A stretch of 64,000 nucleotides of DNA from Tritrichomonas foetus (Eukaryota; Parabasalia; Tritrichomonadida; Tritrichomonadidae). The stretch lies in the NCBI GenBank assembly GCA_001839685.1, contig MLAK01000660.1:104951-168950 (forward strand), given 5' to 3'. The number at the start of each line of letters is the position of its first letter. Position 1 is the stretch's first letter. This document shows, piece by piece, positions 30,077-40,448 of this stretch. Made by a program: the position numbers and the translations under genes. The notes below the pieces were generated by a model. That model ran no database searches, had not been told where the DNA came from, and was given only the letters and a program-made list of their open reading frames with translations.

Positions 30077-32479
30077 ACATTAATAATTAGGAAATAATTA
30101 CTTTTTACTGTTATTCATAAAATGTCATCTCTTCTTTTGTTCAAGAAGCATTCAAAAATAACTCAACTTCAGACACAAAAAAAAATTAAACGTTCATCAA
30201 ATTAGATTATTCTTGGCATTTAGATAGTTGATATACTGAAAAACTTGATCGCCTGGAATTCAAACGTTCATCATTTGAGATTTTTCTTATCATTTCGAAG
30301 AATGAATTTTTGATGAACGAATTGTTTTCTTTTTCGATAAAATCTTACTTCCTTACTGACAAAAAAGGAAGTAAAGTTGTTTGTTTGGACTTCACACGGA
30401 TTTTTAAAATGAGCTTCGATCGTATTCGAAATGGATTTTTTCAAGTGGGATTTCCAGATTTGAAAAAGAATGTAGGGAACACATTCTATTCATTGAGGCG
30501 GTTTTCTTTACTGTCAGATTTTGATTTGAGCTTCCAGTCCAAATGTTTTTTTGTTGGATAAAATTCGGTGTACTATACAGTGTAAAGATCTTTGTGATAG
30601 TCAAATATGAAAGGTTTCGAATTTTCGGTGATGATTTTTCACATTTTGGGAAATGCCCGTGAAAGTGATTAAAAATGATCATTTATTTGATGTTTTGGAA
30701 TTCTATCAAAAAGACTGAATTCATTTCATGTATAAATACGATCAAAAATAAGTCCGTCTTGATTGTCATTTTCTGCAGCCATTGTTAGCCTATATAAGAT
30801 GCATCACTCGAAAAAAAGTAAATGATATCATAATAATTCGGGAATATTGTTTAAAAATGAAGATATATAGGCAAAATAAATGTGAAAGAATAGAAAAATG
30901 TATTGAAAGAGATAATGAAATCAAATTTATTCAATTTTTTGAATTCATTCAATAACATATCACATCACATGCATTGTCTCTGGAAATTTTTGAACAACTT
31001 TTTGAATGATATGTGATATGACGTTGTTTACCCCACTCACCTAAAAAGACAATAATTTCGAGTACAACTGTCTGTTTAGTAGTGCACTCTGAACTACAAG
31101 AAAAGAAAAGAAAGAGAATCAAATTTACATAACTCATGTGACATGAAATATCATCGAAGATATATCTTTTTTGATGATGAGATTTTTAACTCGAAGTTTT
31201 TGACGGTCATAACTTACTCATATTGATGGAATTTTTTAAGTTAAGGTTCTTCACCCAAACACACTTTTTTCGAATTTTTTTTGTATTCAAGGAAATTATG
31301 AGGAATTGAGCTTTATCGTTCTTGGTCGGCAAAATTGAATTTTCTCAAATTGCGATTTTTCAGTGATGTACCAACTTTTTTCTATAGACGATCATAGAAA
31401 TTCAAAGGGAATAAAAGCTCTTTATTAGTTAACGTATTGAAACTAACACAAAAATATAAATCAATACCCTTATGAAATATTGAGATCATAAGATTTTGTT
31501 CGTTTGAAAGGAGAAGATGATTTGTAAAAGTTTTTCAATGGAATAATATTTTTGAAGTATCTTTTTGGATAAATATTTATGATCTCGTTAGGATATACAC
31601 TAGTTTCCAAATACAATTTTTGACAAAAGTTACTTTCGCTAATTTTCATATATTATCTGTGAAAGATAGTGAAGTGAACTAATCAGCGCTGAACACTATG
31701 TCTTTGTATACATAGGAGATTCATTTCTATGTCTTGGATTATCTTTTTCTGTGAATGATTAAATTGATATGCCCAGATTTCTGGAAATTTTGTCTTTAGC
31801 ACCTTGCTCCATTGATACACTCTAGCCTGCTAGTCCGAAATTTTACCAAAAAAAAAAAAAATGTCATGAGTTTCGAAAGTATTGCTTTATTCATTGATGA
31901 TGAGGTGAGGTGAATATAGGAGTTTTCAGTGTTTTTTTCTATAGTTTACGACTTCAAAACGTTGTCTGCAAAACGATGAGATATATTTGAAGGTGAATTT
32001 CATTTATGTGAATTCATTCAATAAATAATTGGCTTTCAAATTAGCAGGTGTTCTCAGAAAAAAGGATTCGTGAAATTCAATTTGATGTTAACAGATCCAA
32101 ATTGAATTCTTTTCCCATAATTCAGAGAGTCCTTTTTCTCTAATTCAAAAAGAATATTATATTTCAAACAAATTAATTATTTTGAAAAAACTATACATTC
32201 ACAATTCATGTTGATAAATTTTTGAAATTAATCACTTCAGATGTGAAAACTATTGTAATCATCCAGAAACCCTTTAAACAAGTGGGTTATTTATTTTCTC
32301 GATATTTCCACCAAAAAGCGTGTTCATTGAAAAATCATCGCGATATTTTGAATTTATATTAATTTATATTATTTGAATTCATAGATTTCGATTTTTATCA
32401 AAGATTGGGAATATTGAATTCTATTGAATATTTGATAAAAGTATAGAAAGTTCATAGTCATATCATTTTTCATCAAAGA
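30077..32479. other. Long AT-rich intergenic region, nothing firm
   Basis: About 2.4 kb. Only weak open frames occur (30310-30561, 30949-31137), with no domain or initiator support. There is a run of 13 A at 31849-31861. No RNA gene was recognised. Confidence 0.6.
32463..32474 (+). promoter_or_regulatory. Double initiator-like motif TCATTTTTCATC
   Basis: TCATT (32463-32467) and TCATC (32470-32474) lie 15 and 8 bases before the ATG of alanine dehydrogenase. The first fits the trichomonad initiator exactly; the second fits all but the last base. Confidence 0.6.
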
Positions 32480-33586
32480 ATGAAGATTGGTGTTCCAAAG
32501 GAAATCAAGAACAACGAAAAGCGCGTTGGTATCACCCCATCAGGTGTACAAGAGTTTGTCTCTCGCGGACACGAAGTTTACATTGAACATAATGCAGGTG
32601 TTGGTTCAGGTTTCCCAGATGACCTTTATGTCTCAGTTGGTGCCAAGATCCTCCCAACAGCCGCCGAAGTCTACGGAATTGCCGATATGATCTACAAAGT
32701 CAAAGAGCCAATCGAATCCGAATACGAATTAATTCGTGAGAACCAAATCGTTTTCACATACTTCCACTTTGCTTGCGACAAGCCACTTACTGATGCGATG
32801 ATCAAGAGCAAGGCCATTTGTATCGCTTTCGAAACCGTTCGTGGACCAGATGGCAGATCTCTTCCACTTTTGCTTCCAATGTCAGAAGTTGCTGGCAGAA
32901 TGGCCGCACAGGAAGGCGCCCGCTTTTTGGAGCAGCCACAAGGCGGTAAAGGAATTTTGATGGGCGGTGTTCCAGGAGTTAAGCCCGCAAACGTTTTGGT
33001 GCTTGGTGCAGGTGCCGTCGGCTACTACGCAGCTATCACATGTGCTGGAATGGGCGCAAACGTTACAATCACAGATGTCTATCTTCCAAGATTGAATCAA
33101 ATCCGCGACACCCTCCCAGCCAACGTGACAACACTCTACTCATCAAGGTACAACATTGAGCAGGAACTTCCACACACCGACTTAGTTATTGGCTGTGCAT
33201 TAATTCCAGGCGCCAAAACACCCCACTTAGTCACCAAAGACATGCTTCCACTCATCCGTGATGGAACTGTCCTCGTCGATGTCGCTATCGACCAAGGCGG
33301 CTGCTTCGAGACATCCCATCCTACTACCCACACAGATCCAACTTTCGTGGTTGATGGAAAAGTCCACTACTGCGTTGCAAACATCCCAGGTGCTGTTCCA
33401 TACACTTCAACACCAGCACTCGCTAACGCAACAATGTCGTATGCCCTCAAGATCGCTGACATGGGCTGGGAAGCCGCCTGCAAGAGCGATCCAGGACTCG
33501 CCCAGGGTCTCAACATCATCAATGGCAAGGTAGTCTATAAGGCTGTCGCCGATGCATTTGGCTATCAATACGAACAATGGAAATAA
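32480..33586 (+). CDS. ald: Alanine dehydrogenase (EC 1.4.1.1)
   Basis: At 368 residues this matches the family length. The enzyme reversibly deaminates L-alanine to pyruvate and ammonia using NAD+. The start MKIGVPKEIK is the hallmark N-terminus. Residues corresponding to the known substrate site are present: R15 in EKRVGI, K75 in YKVKEP, H96 in TYFHFA. The NAD fold has VLVLGAGAVG followed by an acidic residue (TDVYL) at the strand end, as expected for NAD+. The family is mainly bacterial, so an old lateral transfer is likely. The gene is richer in C at third codon positions than its neighbours, which I read as high expression rather than recent foreign origin. In an anaerobe it could make alanine as an end product or ammonia sink. 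Confidence 0.97.
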   Translation: MKIGVPKEIKNNEKRVGITPSGVQEFVSRGHEVYIEHNAGVGSGFPDDLYVSVGAKILPTAAEVYGIADMIYKVKEPIESEYELIRENQIVFTYFHFACDKPLTDAMIKSKAICIAFETVRGPDGRSLPLLLPMSEVAGRMAAQEGARFLEQPQGGKGILMGGVPGVKPANVLVLGAGAVGYYAAITCAGMGANVTITDVYLPRLNQIRDTLPANVTTLYSSRYNIEQELPHTDLVIGCALIPGAKTPHLVTKDMLPLIRDGTVLVDVAIDQGGCFETSHPTTHTDPTFVVDGKVHYCVANIPGAVPYTSTPALANATMSYALKIADMGWEAACKSDPGLAQGLNIINGKVVYKAVADAFGYQYEQWK

Positions 33587-34157
33587 GTTAACTCGCAAAT
33601 ATTATAAATAAACATTAACTTTAGTCTTTATCATTTTCTCCACTTATGTTTGTATATTTTAAAAGTATTATTCTTTTACTGGCAACTTAGAGCCTACAAC
33701 GCTCGAATAAGTCTGATTGTAATTACTTAAACTGTAATTTGTTGGTATAAAAACAGATTCCAAAAATCGAACTTTGCCAGCTGCATATTATGTTATCGAA
33801 AATTCTGGGTAGGGGCAAAATAAACAGGGAATTTTTGGTGGGGAAAGGATCATTTCATCAATACCAGTGACATAATGATGGTTTCTTTCAATTATGAGCT
33901 CACTCATTCTTTGGGTGGCATTTCTAAATGTATGATGCTTAACACTGATTCAACCTTTTGATATTATTATTTTTGGTAATTAAATTGCATATAAATGACA
34001 TTTATCTTTAAATGAAATTTTGTTGAAACATCATAAGATTGCTGACAACATCGAAATCTTTAAGTAGAAGAACTAAATCAAATAGAAAACATACAATGAA
34101 ATGAATAGATCCAATTAATGATACATTATAAATAATTTAATAAAACAAAAATGAATT
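33587..34157. other. Intergenic between convergent genes, nothing recognised
   Basis: About 570 bp of A/T-rich 3' flanking sequence. An AATAAA-like string (ATAAATAAAC) occurs shortly after the alanine dehydrogenase stop. Confidence 0.6.
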
Positions 34158-36920
34158 TTAAAATCCTGGTTTCACAGGAGGGAATGTAAATGTCACTTTC
34201 TTAACAGCCAACGAATCTGTTGAACCTTTCTTTGGTGGACAATCAGGGAAAACCACTCTAAATCGCTTCTGTCCTGGTTTTAATTCTGGTTGATTATCAC
34301 GATTAAGTAAAGGATCATGATATTCTTCTTGGACAGTTAAAGGAGTTGGGTCAGGCGCACCGAGAAGAATATTTTGATCTTTCTTAAATTGTGGTAACAC
34401 TGGATTAAATCTTCCGAGGTGTTTCACTGGCTTGGTTTCATAAACACGATCATCTACCCATGATTTTGCAGGTTTATATTCTTCTTCAATCGAAAGAGGC
34501 TTAAATGGTGTGAATGTTGAGTCACTTGGATGGGCACATGGATTATAAGAAGTATAAATTGGTCCACGCGTTTCTTTAATCCATCTCGAATCAGCTGATG
34601 CTAGTGATTTATCACCATTGTCCCAGGGTTCATTGTTTACATTTGCCTTTAGTTTCTCAATTGGTGGAAGGAATGAGACAGCTGATTTATAACAATAGAA
34701 TTTTGTTCCATTTCGGATTTCGGTTCCATCTTCTTTTCTTAAATTCTTTGTAAAATAATCTAAACCAACTGCTCGAGCAAGTTCAACATGACTTTCTGGC
34801 TTTTCAGTTGACCAGTTTGGATCATCTGGGCTTGGTCCACCTTTACTTGCATCCCAAATTTCAACTTCGCCATCTTCTGTTGTTTCAACTAATCCTTTAA
34901 TATGTTTATGTTTGTTTTCTAATTGTGTTATATAATCCATGTTCTTTTTAACGAAATAATCAACATTGTGTGGTGGTGATTCAATTAAATCATGATTTAT
35001 CGGGATATATTTTAATTGTGGTAATTCTTCTTGTTCTGTATTCTGTTTATCATCAAGATTTTGTGAATTTGTTGAAACTCGCGATTTTGGTTGCTTTGGT
35101 GGAAATGAAAGCTCTTCCATTGAGAGTAGAATTCCTTTTTTGGCATTCAACATTTCCAAATCTTGTGACTTAGGCCATAATTTAATAACACTTAAATCTG
35201 AGAATCGCTTAGCTTCACTCAATCCATTTAATTGATTCAAAACAGTGAAGCAATTGGACATATGTGAATTTTGAACATAAATGTCAGGATCTAATAAAAG
35301 TTTATCTAAGGGATCGCATAATCTAAATTTCTTTACAGCACAATCAAATGAACCATAAAGTCGAGGTGATTGGAAATTCACTGAGAAATCTGCTAAATAT
35401 GAAATATTTTGTGTATTTGTTAAAACTGTTTTCAAAAATTCTTGAAACGCGGTAGAAGTCTCAGAATTTTCTAAAATTTCTAAAACAATGATATGTAAAT
35501 CTCCAGCCATTAAATAAAATCCACTAAGTGCGTCAGAATCTTCTTTGGTAATCTTCATAGTAGGTACTGCAGCAATATCTTTCATTTGAAAAGAAACACT
35601 GTTACTTAAAACAATTCGTTCTTGAATAGAATTGACAAGAATTTTTTCATGCTCAGGCATGTCCGTTAAATTACAAACAATCACAACTCGATTGAAGAAG
35701 CAAGGTGGTGCTTTGACTTCAACTTGCTGAATGGCTTGGGATTTTCCATGAGCGGTTGAAGAGGCTGCACCAGCTCCTCGCTTTTGGCTGGTGGGAGTTG
35801 AAGGCGCGACTGGAACTGGCATGTTTGGAACATGATCTTTCATGTTTTCCATCTCGACTGTGATATAAGTACCATTTTCAACATAGAAGCCTGGCTGCAT
35901 CAACGAATCGCGTGTAGTTACTGGCTTGAAGGGAAGTAATTTTCTGGCTTTTTCAAGAGAAAATGTTGTACTTCCATAAGGCCGTGCAGTATTTTCTTTT
36001 TTAGCACCTAAGATTTGATCAATTGAAAGAGGCTCAACAACTGATTGTTTCTTTGCTGGATCGATCGGCAAAACAAAAGAAGATCCAATAGTGTTTGTCA
36101 TGTCTGGTGGGTCACTTTCTCGATCACGTAGTTCAACTGTTATTTCATTAAATTGAGGTGCCCAAAAAACCACTGCAATATTCATTTTCATTTCTGGTCC
36201 ATGTTTCTGCGGAAATGTTGTAAATGTTTGAGGGCCAGCACGAACTATGATGTGCGGACCGACACAGGATGATGCAAGTTCTTCATACGAAATTGGTGTA
36301 TTTGGTAATTGATGAACACCTTTGAAGTAACAAACAAAAGGTTGAAAACGACGAATTTGGGCATCACTTAAAATGGAATGGTCAATTGAAACAGTAAAGG
36401 TGAAATTTTCAAAGCCTGGAGGTTGGCAACTTGCCGTGTATGATAAAAATGGCTTAAAACGTCCACCGCGAATAAGCAGGCATGAAACATCAACAAAAAA
36501 TGTGTGATTTGTAATTGCCGCAGGTGCAGATTTATCTGCCCCTCGGGCTGGAGCTTTCTTGGCGGGGGCTTTTCCGTGTGACGTAGCTTTATAAAGGAAA
36601 ACGATTTTGTATACGAATCTTTTTTCTTTGATTTGATTTAAAAAGTTATCATCGATCAAAACAGGAAACGTGTTTTTCCAATCCGTTGCTGGTTTCGAAA
36701 TTTCGATTTTCGGCGGCTTTGTGTTTTTTGGCAGGTTGTGTGGGAAAATAATGTCGACATCCCCTTCAAATGGCTTCTCTGGATCTTCATTTGCTTGAAC
36801 ACTAAAAGTAAAGTTAACTTGGTGGTTGCCGATCGGATCGTTCACATCGACACCACACGAATCGTAAACAATTGGTACGTCTGGCTGATTTGCTTTTCCT
36901 CCTTTTCGCGCACCTTTCAT
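34158..36920 (-). CDS. Large soluble protein, candidate flagellar CFAP92/DUF4550-like
   Basis: The product is 920 residues, starting MKGARKGGKANQPDV. The first 330 residues look like consecutive beta-sandwich (C2-like) domains, including LPNTPISYEELASSC followed later by 'NEITVELRDRESDPPD'. That pair resembles a block I associate with CFAP92/KIAA1257-type ciliary proteins, but the recall is uncertain. Ala/Lys/Gly-rich linkers separate domains (KAPAKKAPARGADKSAPAA). The C-terminal third has evenly spaced Pro/Trp/Tyr motifs (SRWIKETRGPIYTSYNPCA, PLSIEEEYKPAKSWVDDRV) like microtubule-associated flagellar proteins. I see no membrane segment or enzyme motif. It lies head-to-head (279 bp) with the second interrupted ankyrin gene. 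The call of a real gene is firm; the family is tentative. Confidence 0.8.
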   Translation of the reverse strand: MKGARKGGKANQPDVPIVYDSCGVDVNDPIGNHQVNFTFSVQANEDPEKPFEGDVDIIFPHNLPKNTKPPKIEISKPATDWKNTFPVLIDDNFLNQIKEKRFVYKIVFLYKATSHGKAPAKKAPARGADKSAPAAITNHTFFVDVSCLLIRGGRFKPFLSYTASCQPPGFENFTFTVSIDHSILSDAQIRRFQPFVCYFKGVHQLPNTPISYEELASSCVGPHIIVRAGPQTFTTFPQKHGPEMKMNIAVVFWAPQFNEITVELRDRESDPPDMTNTIGSSFVLPIDPAKKQSVVEPLSIDQILGAKKENTARPYGSTTFSLEKARKLLPFKPVTTRDSLMQPGFYVENGTYITVEMENMKDHVPNMPVPVAPSTPTSQKRGAGAASSTAHGKSQAIQQVEVKAPPCFFNRVVIVCNLTDMPEHEKILVNSIQERIVLSNSVSFQMKDIAAVPTMKITKEDSDALSGFYLMAGDLHIIVLEILENSETSTAFQEFLKTVLTNTQNISYLADFSVNFQSPRLYGSFDCAVKKFRLCDPLDKLLLDPDIYVQNSHMSNCFTVLNQLNGLSEAKRFSDLSVIKLWPKSQDLEMLNAKKGILLSMEELSFPPKQPKSRVSTNSQNLDDKQNTEQEELPQLKYIPINHDLIESPPHNVDYFVKKNMDYITQLENKHKHIKGLVETTEDGEVEIWDASKGGPSPDDPNWSTEKPESHVELARAVGLDYFTKNLRKEDGTEIRNGTKFYCYKSAVSFLPPIEKLKANVNNEPWDNGDKSLASADSRWIKETRGPIYTSYNPCAHPSDSTFTPFKPLSIEEEYKPAKSWVDDRVYETKPVKHLGRFNPVLPQFKKDQNILLGAPDPTPLTVQEEYHDPLLNRDNQPELKPGQKRFRVVFPDCPPKKGSTDSLAVKKVTFTFPPVKPGF

Positions 36921-37199
36921 TTTGTTAAAATATTTGTCCGTTATTTCCTTGATGTAAGACCAGATAACTTCTTAAAAAAAATTTCAAACGGACATATCAC
37001 ATTCAATAAATATGTATTTCTATGATTTACATAGTAAGAGTTGAATATGGTTATAATTAAATATTTTCAATGTATAATTGTTCATTTGAGGAAACAGATA
37101 GAGTCTGAAAAAGTTTATATGCTTCAGAATAATGATTTCAGTTTTTTACTAATAATGGTGAATTTTTAGGTGAAATAAATCGTTATCGAGAAAAATTGA

Positions 37200-38085
37200 A
37201 TGGAAGCAGAACAAGCTCAAGCTATTCTTGCATGTGAACAGCGTGATGTTGAACTTCTTCAGACTAATGTTCCACAAGTTGTTGAACCCAACACTGATTT
37301 AGGCACTTGTTTTTATTTAATATTTATGGGATAAAAATGGTATTAAAATACCCAAAGCTGCTTTACTTCATATTGCATGCTTCTCAGGTTCATATGAATG
37401 TGTAAAATATCTTATTCGTTGCAGTGCTGATGTTGGAATACTTGATGTTCTTTCAAATTCTTTATGGTGAAATTTTCATTTATTTGTTTTAATAAGGTTT
37501 ATAATATTTATCTTTTCGTACACCTGTTTATATAGCAACAGTTGCAGGTTATCCTCAAATTGTAAATTTACTTTTGGAAAATGGAGCCAATCCAAATTTA
37601 AGAGATGTTTTCAATTTTTATTTTTATATCGTTTTCATTTATTGATTTTATCATGTCTTCTTTAACTTTTTATGGTGTTTTCTAAATAAATATTAATTGG
37701 ACAGCCCTTCATCGTGCTGCCCTTTGGAATCACTGTGATATTATTACACTTCTTCATGATCACAAAGCAAATTTGAATACTTGTGATGAAATGGTTCTTT
37801 TTTCCTTTCACAATGCATCAAAATGAAGAATTTATTGGACACCACTTCATGTTGCTGTTAAATGGAATAGAATGGCAGCTGTTGAAACTTTACTTAAATA
37901 TGGTGCTGATGTAAATATTAAAAATGATGCAATTTTATTTCCCATAGTAATAATGTTTTGTTACGAATGTTTACAAGCTTCCTCTCAATATTGCAGAAAT
38001 GTATGGATTCTCTAAAATTGCTAATGCACTACGTAAAGCACAAGGTGAACAAGCAATTAAGGCCGCGTTGTTAAGTACAGAATAA
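37200..38085 (+). CDS. Short ankyrin-repeat protein interrupted between every repeat
   Basis: ATG at 37200 starts MEAEQAQAILACEQRDVELL. Ankyrin modules then follow in shifting frames: 37357-37446, 37517-37606, 37698-37787 and 37836-37925, each exactly 90 nt (30 codons), and a final module from 37975 that closes with KAQGEQAIKAALLSTE and TAA. Modules carry normal ankyrin features (RTPVYIATVAGYPQIVNLLL, WTALHRAALWNHCDIITLL, WTPLHVAVKWN). Inserts of 58, 70, 91, 48 and 49 nt separate them. Each removes about three codons' worth of the usual 33-residue repeat, at the hairpin before TPLH. No module contains a stop. TAAA overlaps the stop and a poly(A) tract follows. It may be intron-rich, use another skipping mechanism, or be a young pseudogene. 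Confidence 0.6.
37299..37974 (+). repeat. Five inserts separating ankyrin modules
   Basis: Inserts lie at 37299-37356, 37447-37516, 37607-37697, 37788-37835 and 37926-37974. They are T-rich but not alike in sequence, unlike those at 24557-25582. Several begin after a GAT codon with G (GTTCT, GTTTT, GAAAT). None shows a clean GT-AG pair that leaves a correct junction, nor the GTATGT/ACTAACACACAG signals. Confidence 0.8.
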
Positions 38086-38113
38086 ATATATTATCTATCA
38101 AATTCACAAAGAG

Positions 38114-38144
<31 letters not shown>

Positions 38145-38152
38145 AAAAAAAA
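38114..38152 (+). repeat. Poly(A) tract: 29 A, G, 9 A
   Basis: It lies 28 bases after the ankyrin stop codon, about where a trichomonad poly(A) tail would be added to the mRNA. It could be a retroposition mark or simple low complexity. Confidence 0.9.
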
Positions 38153-38195
38153 CTCAGTAATATTTATATAAAAAGGTATTTATGTTTAATCATAT

Positions 38196-39722
38196 TTATG
38201 TATTTTTACCTGAAAAGAAAGCTGCAAAGGCTGGAAAGTCAGGTAATTGTTGTGTTAAAGTAGTTTGTTCGGCTGTTTCTGGTTTTGGTGGGGTGACTTT
38301 CTTGGGTCTAACAACCTTCTTTTTAATGATCTTTTTAGGTATTGGTTGTACTTGAATATTATCGTTTTGAACAATATCATCATTTTGCTTCTTAGTGAAA
38401 AAACCTTTCTTTATTGTAGGCTTTTCATTTGACTTTAATGGTTGAGTTGATGGTTTTGCTGTCTCAGGAATGGATTTTGGTGATTTCTGGGGAATTAGCT
38501 TTTGTATTTTCTTTTTTGGTTCTTGTTGGGTCTTTATTGGTTCATCACTTTCTTTTTTCGTTTTCTGAATAAATTTGGTGAATTTCTTTACTAAAGGTTT
38601 GGTAGGTGGTGATTCATCTTGATGTGATTCTACATTTTTTTCAGCATTTTCTTTGTTGCATGGTACCATGATTGTATTAGATTGTGAAGTTGCATTTTTT
38701 CCCTCTTCACTACTAGATGCTGAACTCATAGTTGAAAGCGGTGAACTTGATGATGGTGTAGAAACTACAGAAAAATCAGAATTTTCCATTCTATTTGACC
38801 CAATTGTTGGTAAATGATTCATAGCTTCATCATAAGACATCGATTTTGTATTTTGAGATAACAAATTATCTGGTTTTAATGTATCATTTTGGTGTTTAGA
38901 AATTGATTTTGGTGATTCACTACACTCTATTAAATGTTGATCAGAGATGCCATCTACAATGTTAGAAATAATTGGATGACTCTCTTCAAATTCAATTTTT
39001 TCTTTTCCTCCATGTTGGGGAATAACAATGTCAGGATATGTTAATTCAGAATTGGTAATATCTTTTTGTGTTTCTTGAAAATATTGCCAATCATCACGCT
39101 CCTCATTTTCATCAACAAGAAGTTCAAAAATTTCATGTTTTTGCTCCATTATTTTCGAATTCAAATTTTTACTTTTCATTTCAACAATGGTGAAATCTTC
39201 TTCAACACTGCAGAGATCAACATCATCAGAAACATAACCAAAGTATTTATTCTTCAATTTTTTCAAATCTTCTTCAATATCATTCAAAAATTCTGGATTG
39301 TCCTGCAACTGAAATTCATTTGCAACATTTTTTATAAATTTTCCATCAGCCTGATTTAAATATTGATCAAATTCACTATTTTCATAAAATAGTGTCATAA
39401 AACTTTGAACATAAGTTGTTTCATACAGTGTTGGATCTTCTTTCATTTGTTTAGAATTTTTCTTTGAATGCAAATTATTGATATAAGAGTAAACTGGAGT
39501 TTTCATATGAGAAATAAAAGAGTTCTCTTTTTCTTCAGAAATAATATGACTTTGAATCAATGGAAAGATAGGATCCTGGAAATTTTCTTGTTTGCAATGA
39601 AAATTTTGGATAATATTTACTAGATCGTTATTATATGATGAATTATCATCATCCATGAGTTGCTTTGTATCAATAAGGTGTTTTAACTCTTCTGTAGGTT
39701 TGGAAGAAAACCGAAAACTCAT
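38196..39722 (-). CDS. Unknown 508-residue protein with basic proline-rich tail
   Basis: I do not recognise this protein. The first 250 residues are acidic, mixed helical and Asn/Asp-rich, starting MSFRFSSKPTEELKHL. The middle is Ser-rich (VVSTPSSSSPLSTMSSASS). The last 150 residues are Lys/Pro-rich with repeated KK.PK patterns (PKKKIQKLIPQKSPKSIP, KKIIKKKVVRPKKVTPPKP), suggesting contact with nucleic acid or microtubules. It ends in a short hydrophobic stretch, DFPAFAAFFSG. There are no enzyme motifs or membrane spans. Composition and uninterrupted length support a real gene. It converges on the ankyrin gene with the poly(A) tract between them. Confidence 0.75.
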   Translation of the reverse strand: MSFRFSSKPTEELKHLIDTKQLMDDDNSSYNNDLVNIIQNFHCKQENFQDPIFPLIQSHIISEEKENSFISHMKTPVYSYINNLHSKKNSKQMKEDPTLYETTYVQSFMTLFYENSEFDQYLNQADGKFIKNVANEFQLQDNPEFLNDIEEDLKKLKNKYFGYVSDDVDLCSVEEDFTIVEMKSKNLNSKIMEQKHEIFELLVDENEERDDWQYFQETQKDITNSELTYPDIVIPQHGGKEKIEFEESHPIISNIVDGISDQHLIECSESPKSISKHQNDTLKPDNLLSQNTKSMSYDEAMNHLPTIGSNRMENSDFSVVSTPSSSSPLSTMSSASSSEEGKNATSQSNTIMVPCNKENAEKNVESHQDESPPTKPLVKKFTKFIQKTKKESDEPIKTQQEPKKKIQKLIPQKSPKSIPETAKPSTQPLKSNEKPTIKKGFFTKKQNDDIVQNDNIQVQPIPKKIIKKKVVRPKKVTPPKPETAEQTTLTQQLPDFPAFAAFFSGKNT

Positions 39723-40448
39723 ATAATTTTAATGAAGCACTAGAAAATCAAAATCTTCAGAAATTGAATGTATTGAATTTTTGATTAATTCTGACCATTT
39801 AATATATGAAATCGTCGACATCAAATATTTCTCCGACTTTTTCTAGATTTAGCGTTTTATCGCTAAACCAATTTGGAGTATTAGTATCAACGCAAGATAT
39901 TGAGATACATTTCTAGATGAACAAATCAAAATGAAAAATGAATTAAATTCATGCATTTCTAGTTTTTAGATTCATGTGAGAAGGAAAAACATTTTGATAT
40001 CATATATATATTTCCGAAAGGAATATCAATTTCATAGGAAAAAATCATTCGTTCAAATAATTTTCGAATTACAGTGGGTTCAACATGAAAGAAACTCAGA
40101 ATAAAAGAAACTCAACATAAAAGAAACTCAGCATAAAAGAAACCAAACATAAAAGAAACCCAGCATAAAAGAAACTCAGCATAAAAGAAACCAAACATAA
40201 AAGAAACCAAACATAAAAGAAACCAAACATAAACGAAATTCAGCATAAAAGAAACCCAACATAAAAGAAACTCAACATAAAAGAAACTTAATATAAAAGA
40301 AAATCAGCATAAAAGAAACTTAATATACAAGAAACTCAACATAAATAAAAACTAAAATTCACTAGAGTTAATCATGATTTTTGGGATTACTTTTTTATTA
40401 TAAGAAAATTTAAAATCCGAAACAAGTAATTTCATGTGAAACATATTA
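39723..40448. other. Intergenic with a 16-bp minisatellite
   Basis: About 725 bp. The first 350 bp are plain A/T-rich sequence; the rest is largely the tandem array described separately. Confidence 0.6.
40078..40345. repeat. 16-bp minisatellite, about 16-17 copies
   Basis: The unit is approximately CATAAAAGAAACTCAG. Two main variants alternate irregularly, one with AAACTCA and one with AAACCAA. Copies are imperfect, mostly single-base changes. The 16-bp period rules out in-frame coding. Confidence 0.95.

Noticed and set aside
30310..30561. 83-codon + frame in the long spacer
   Set aside because: It is overlapped by an equally long antisense frame, with no domain; probably chance.
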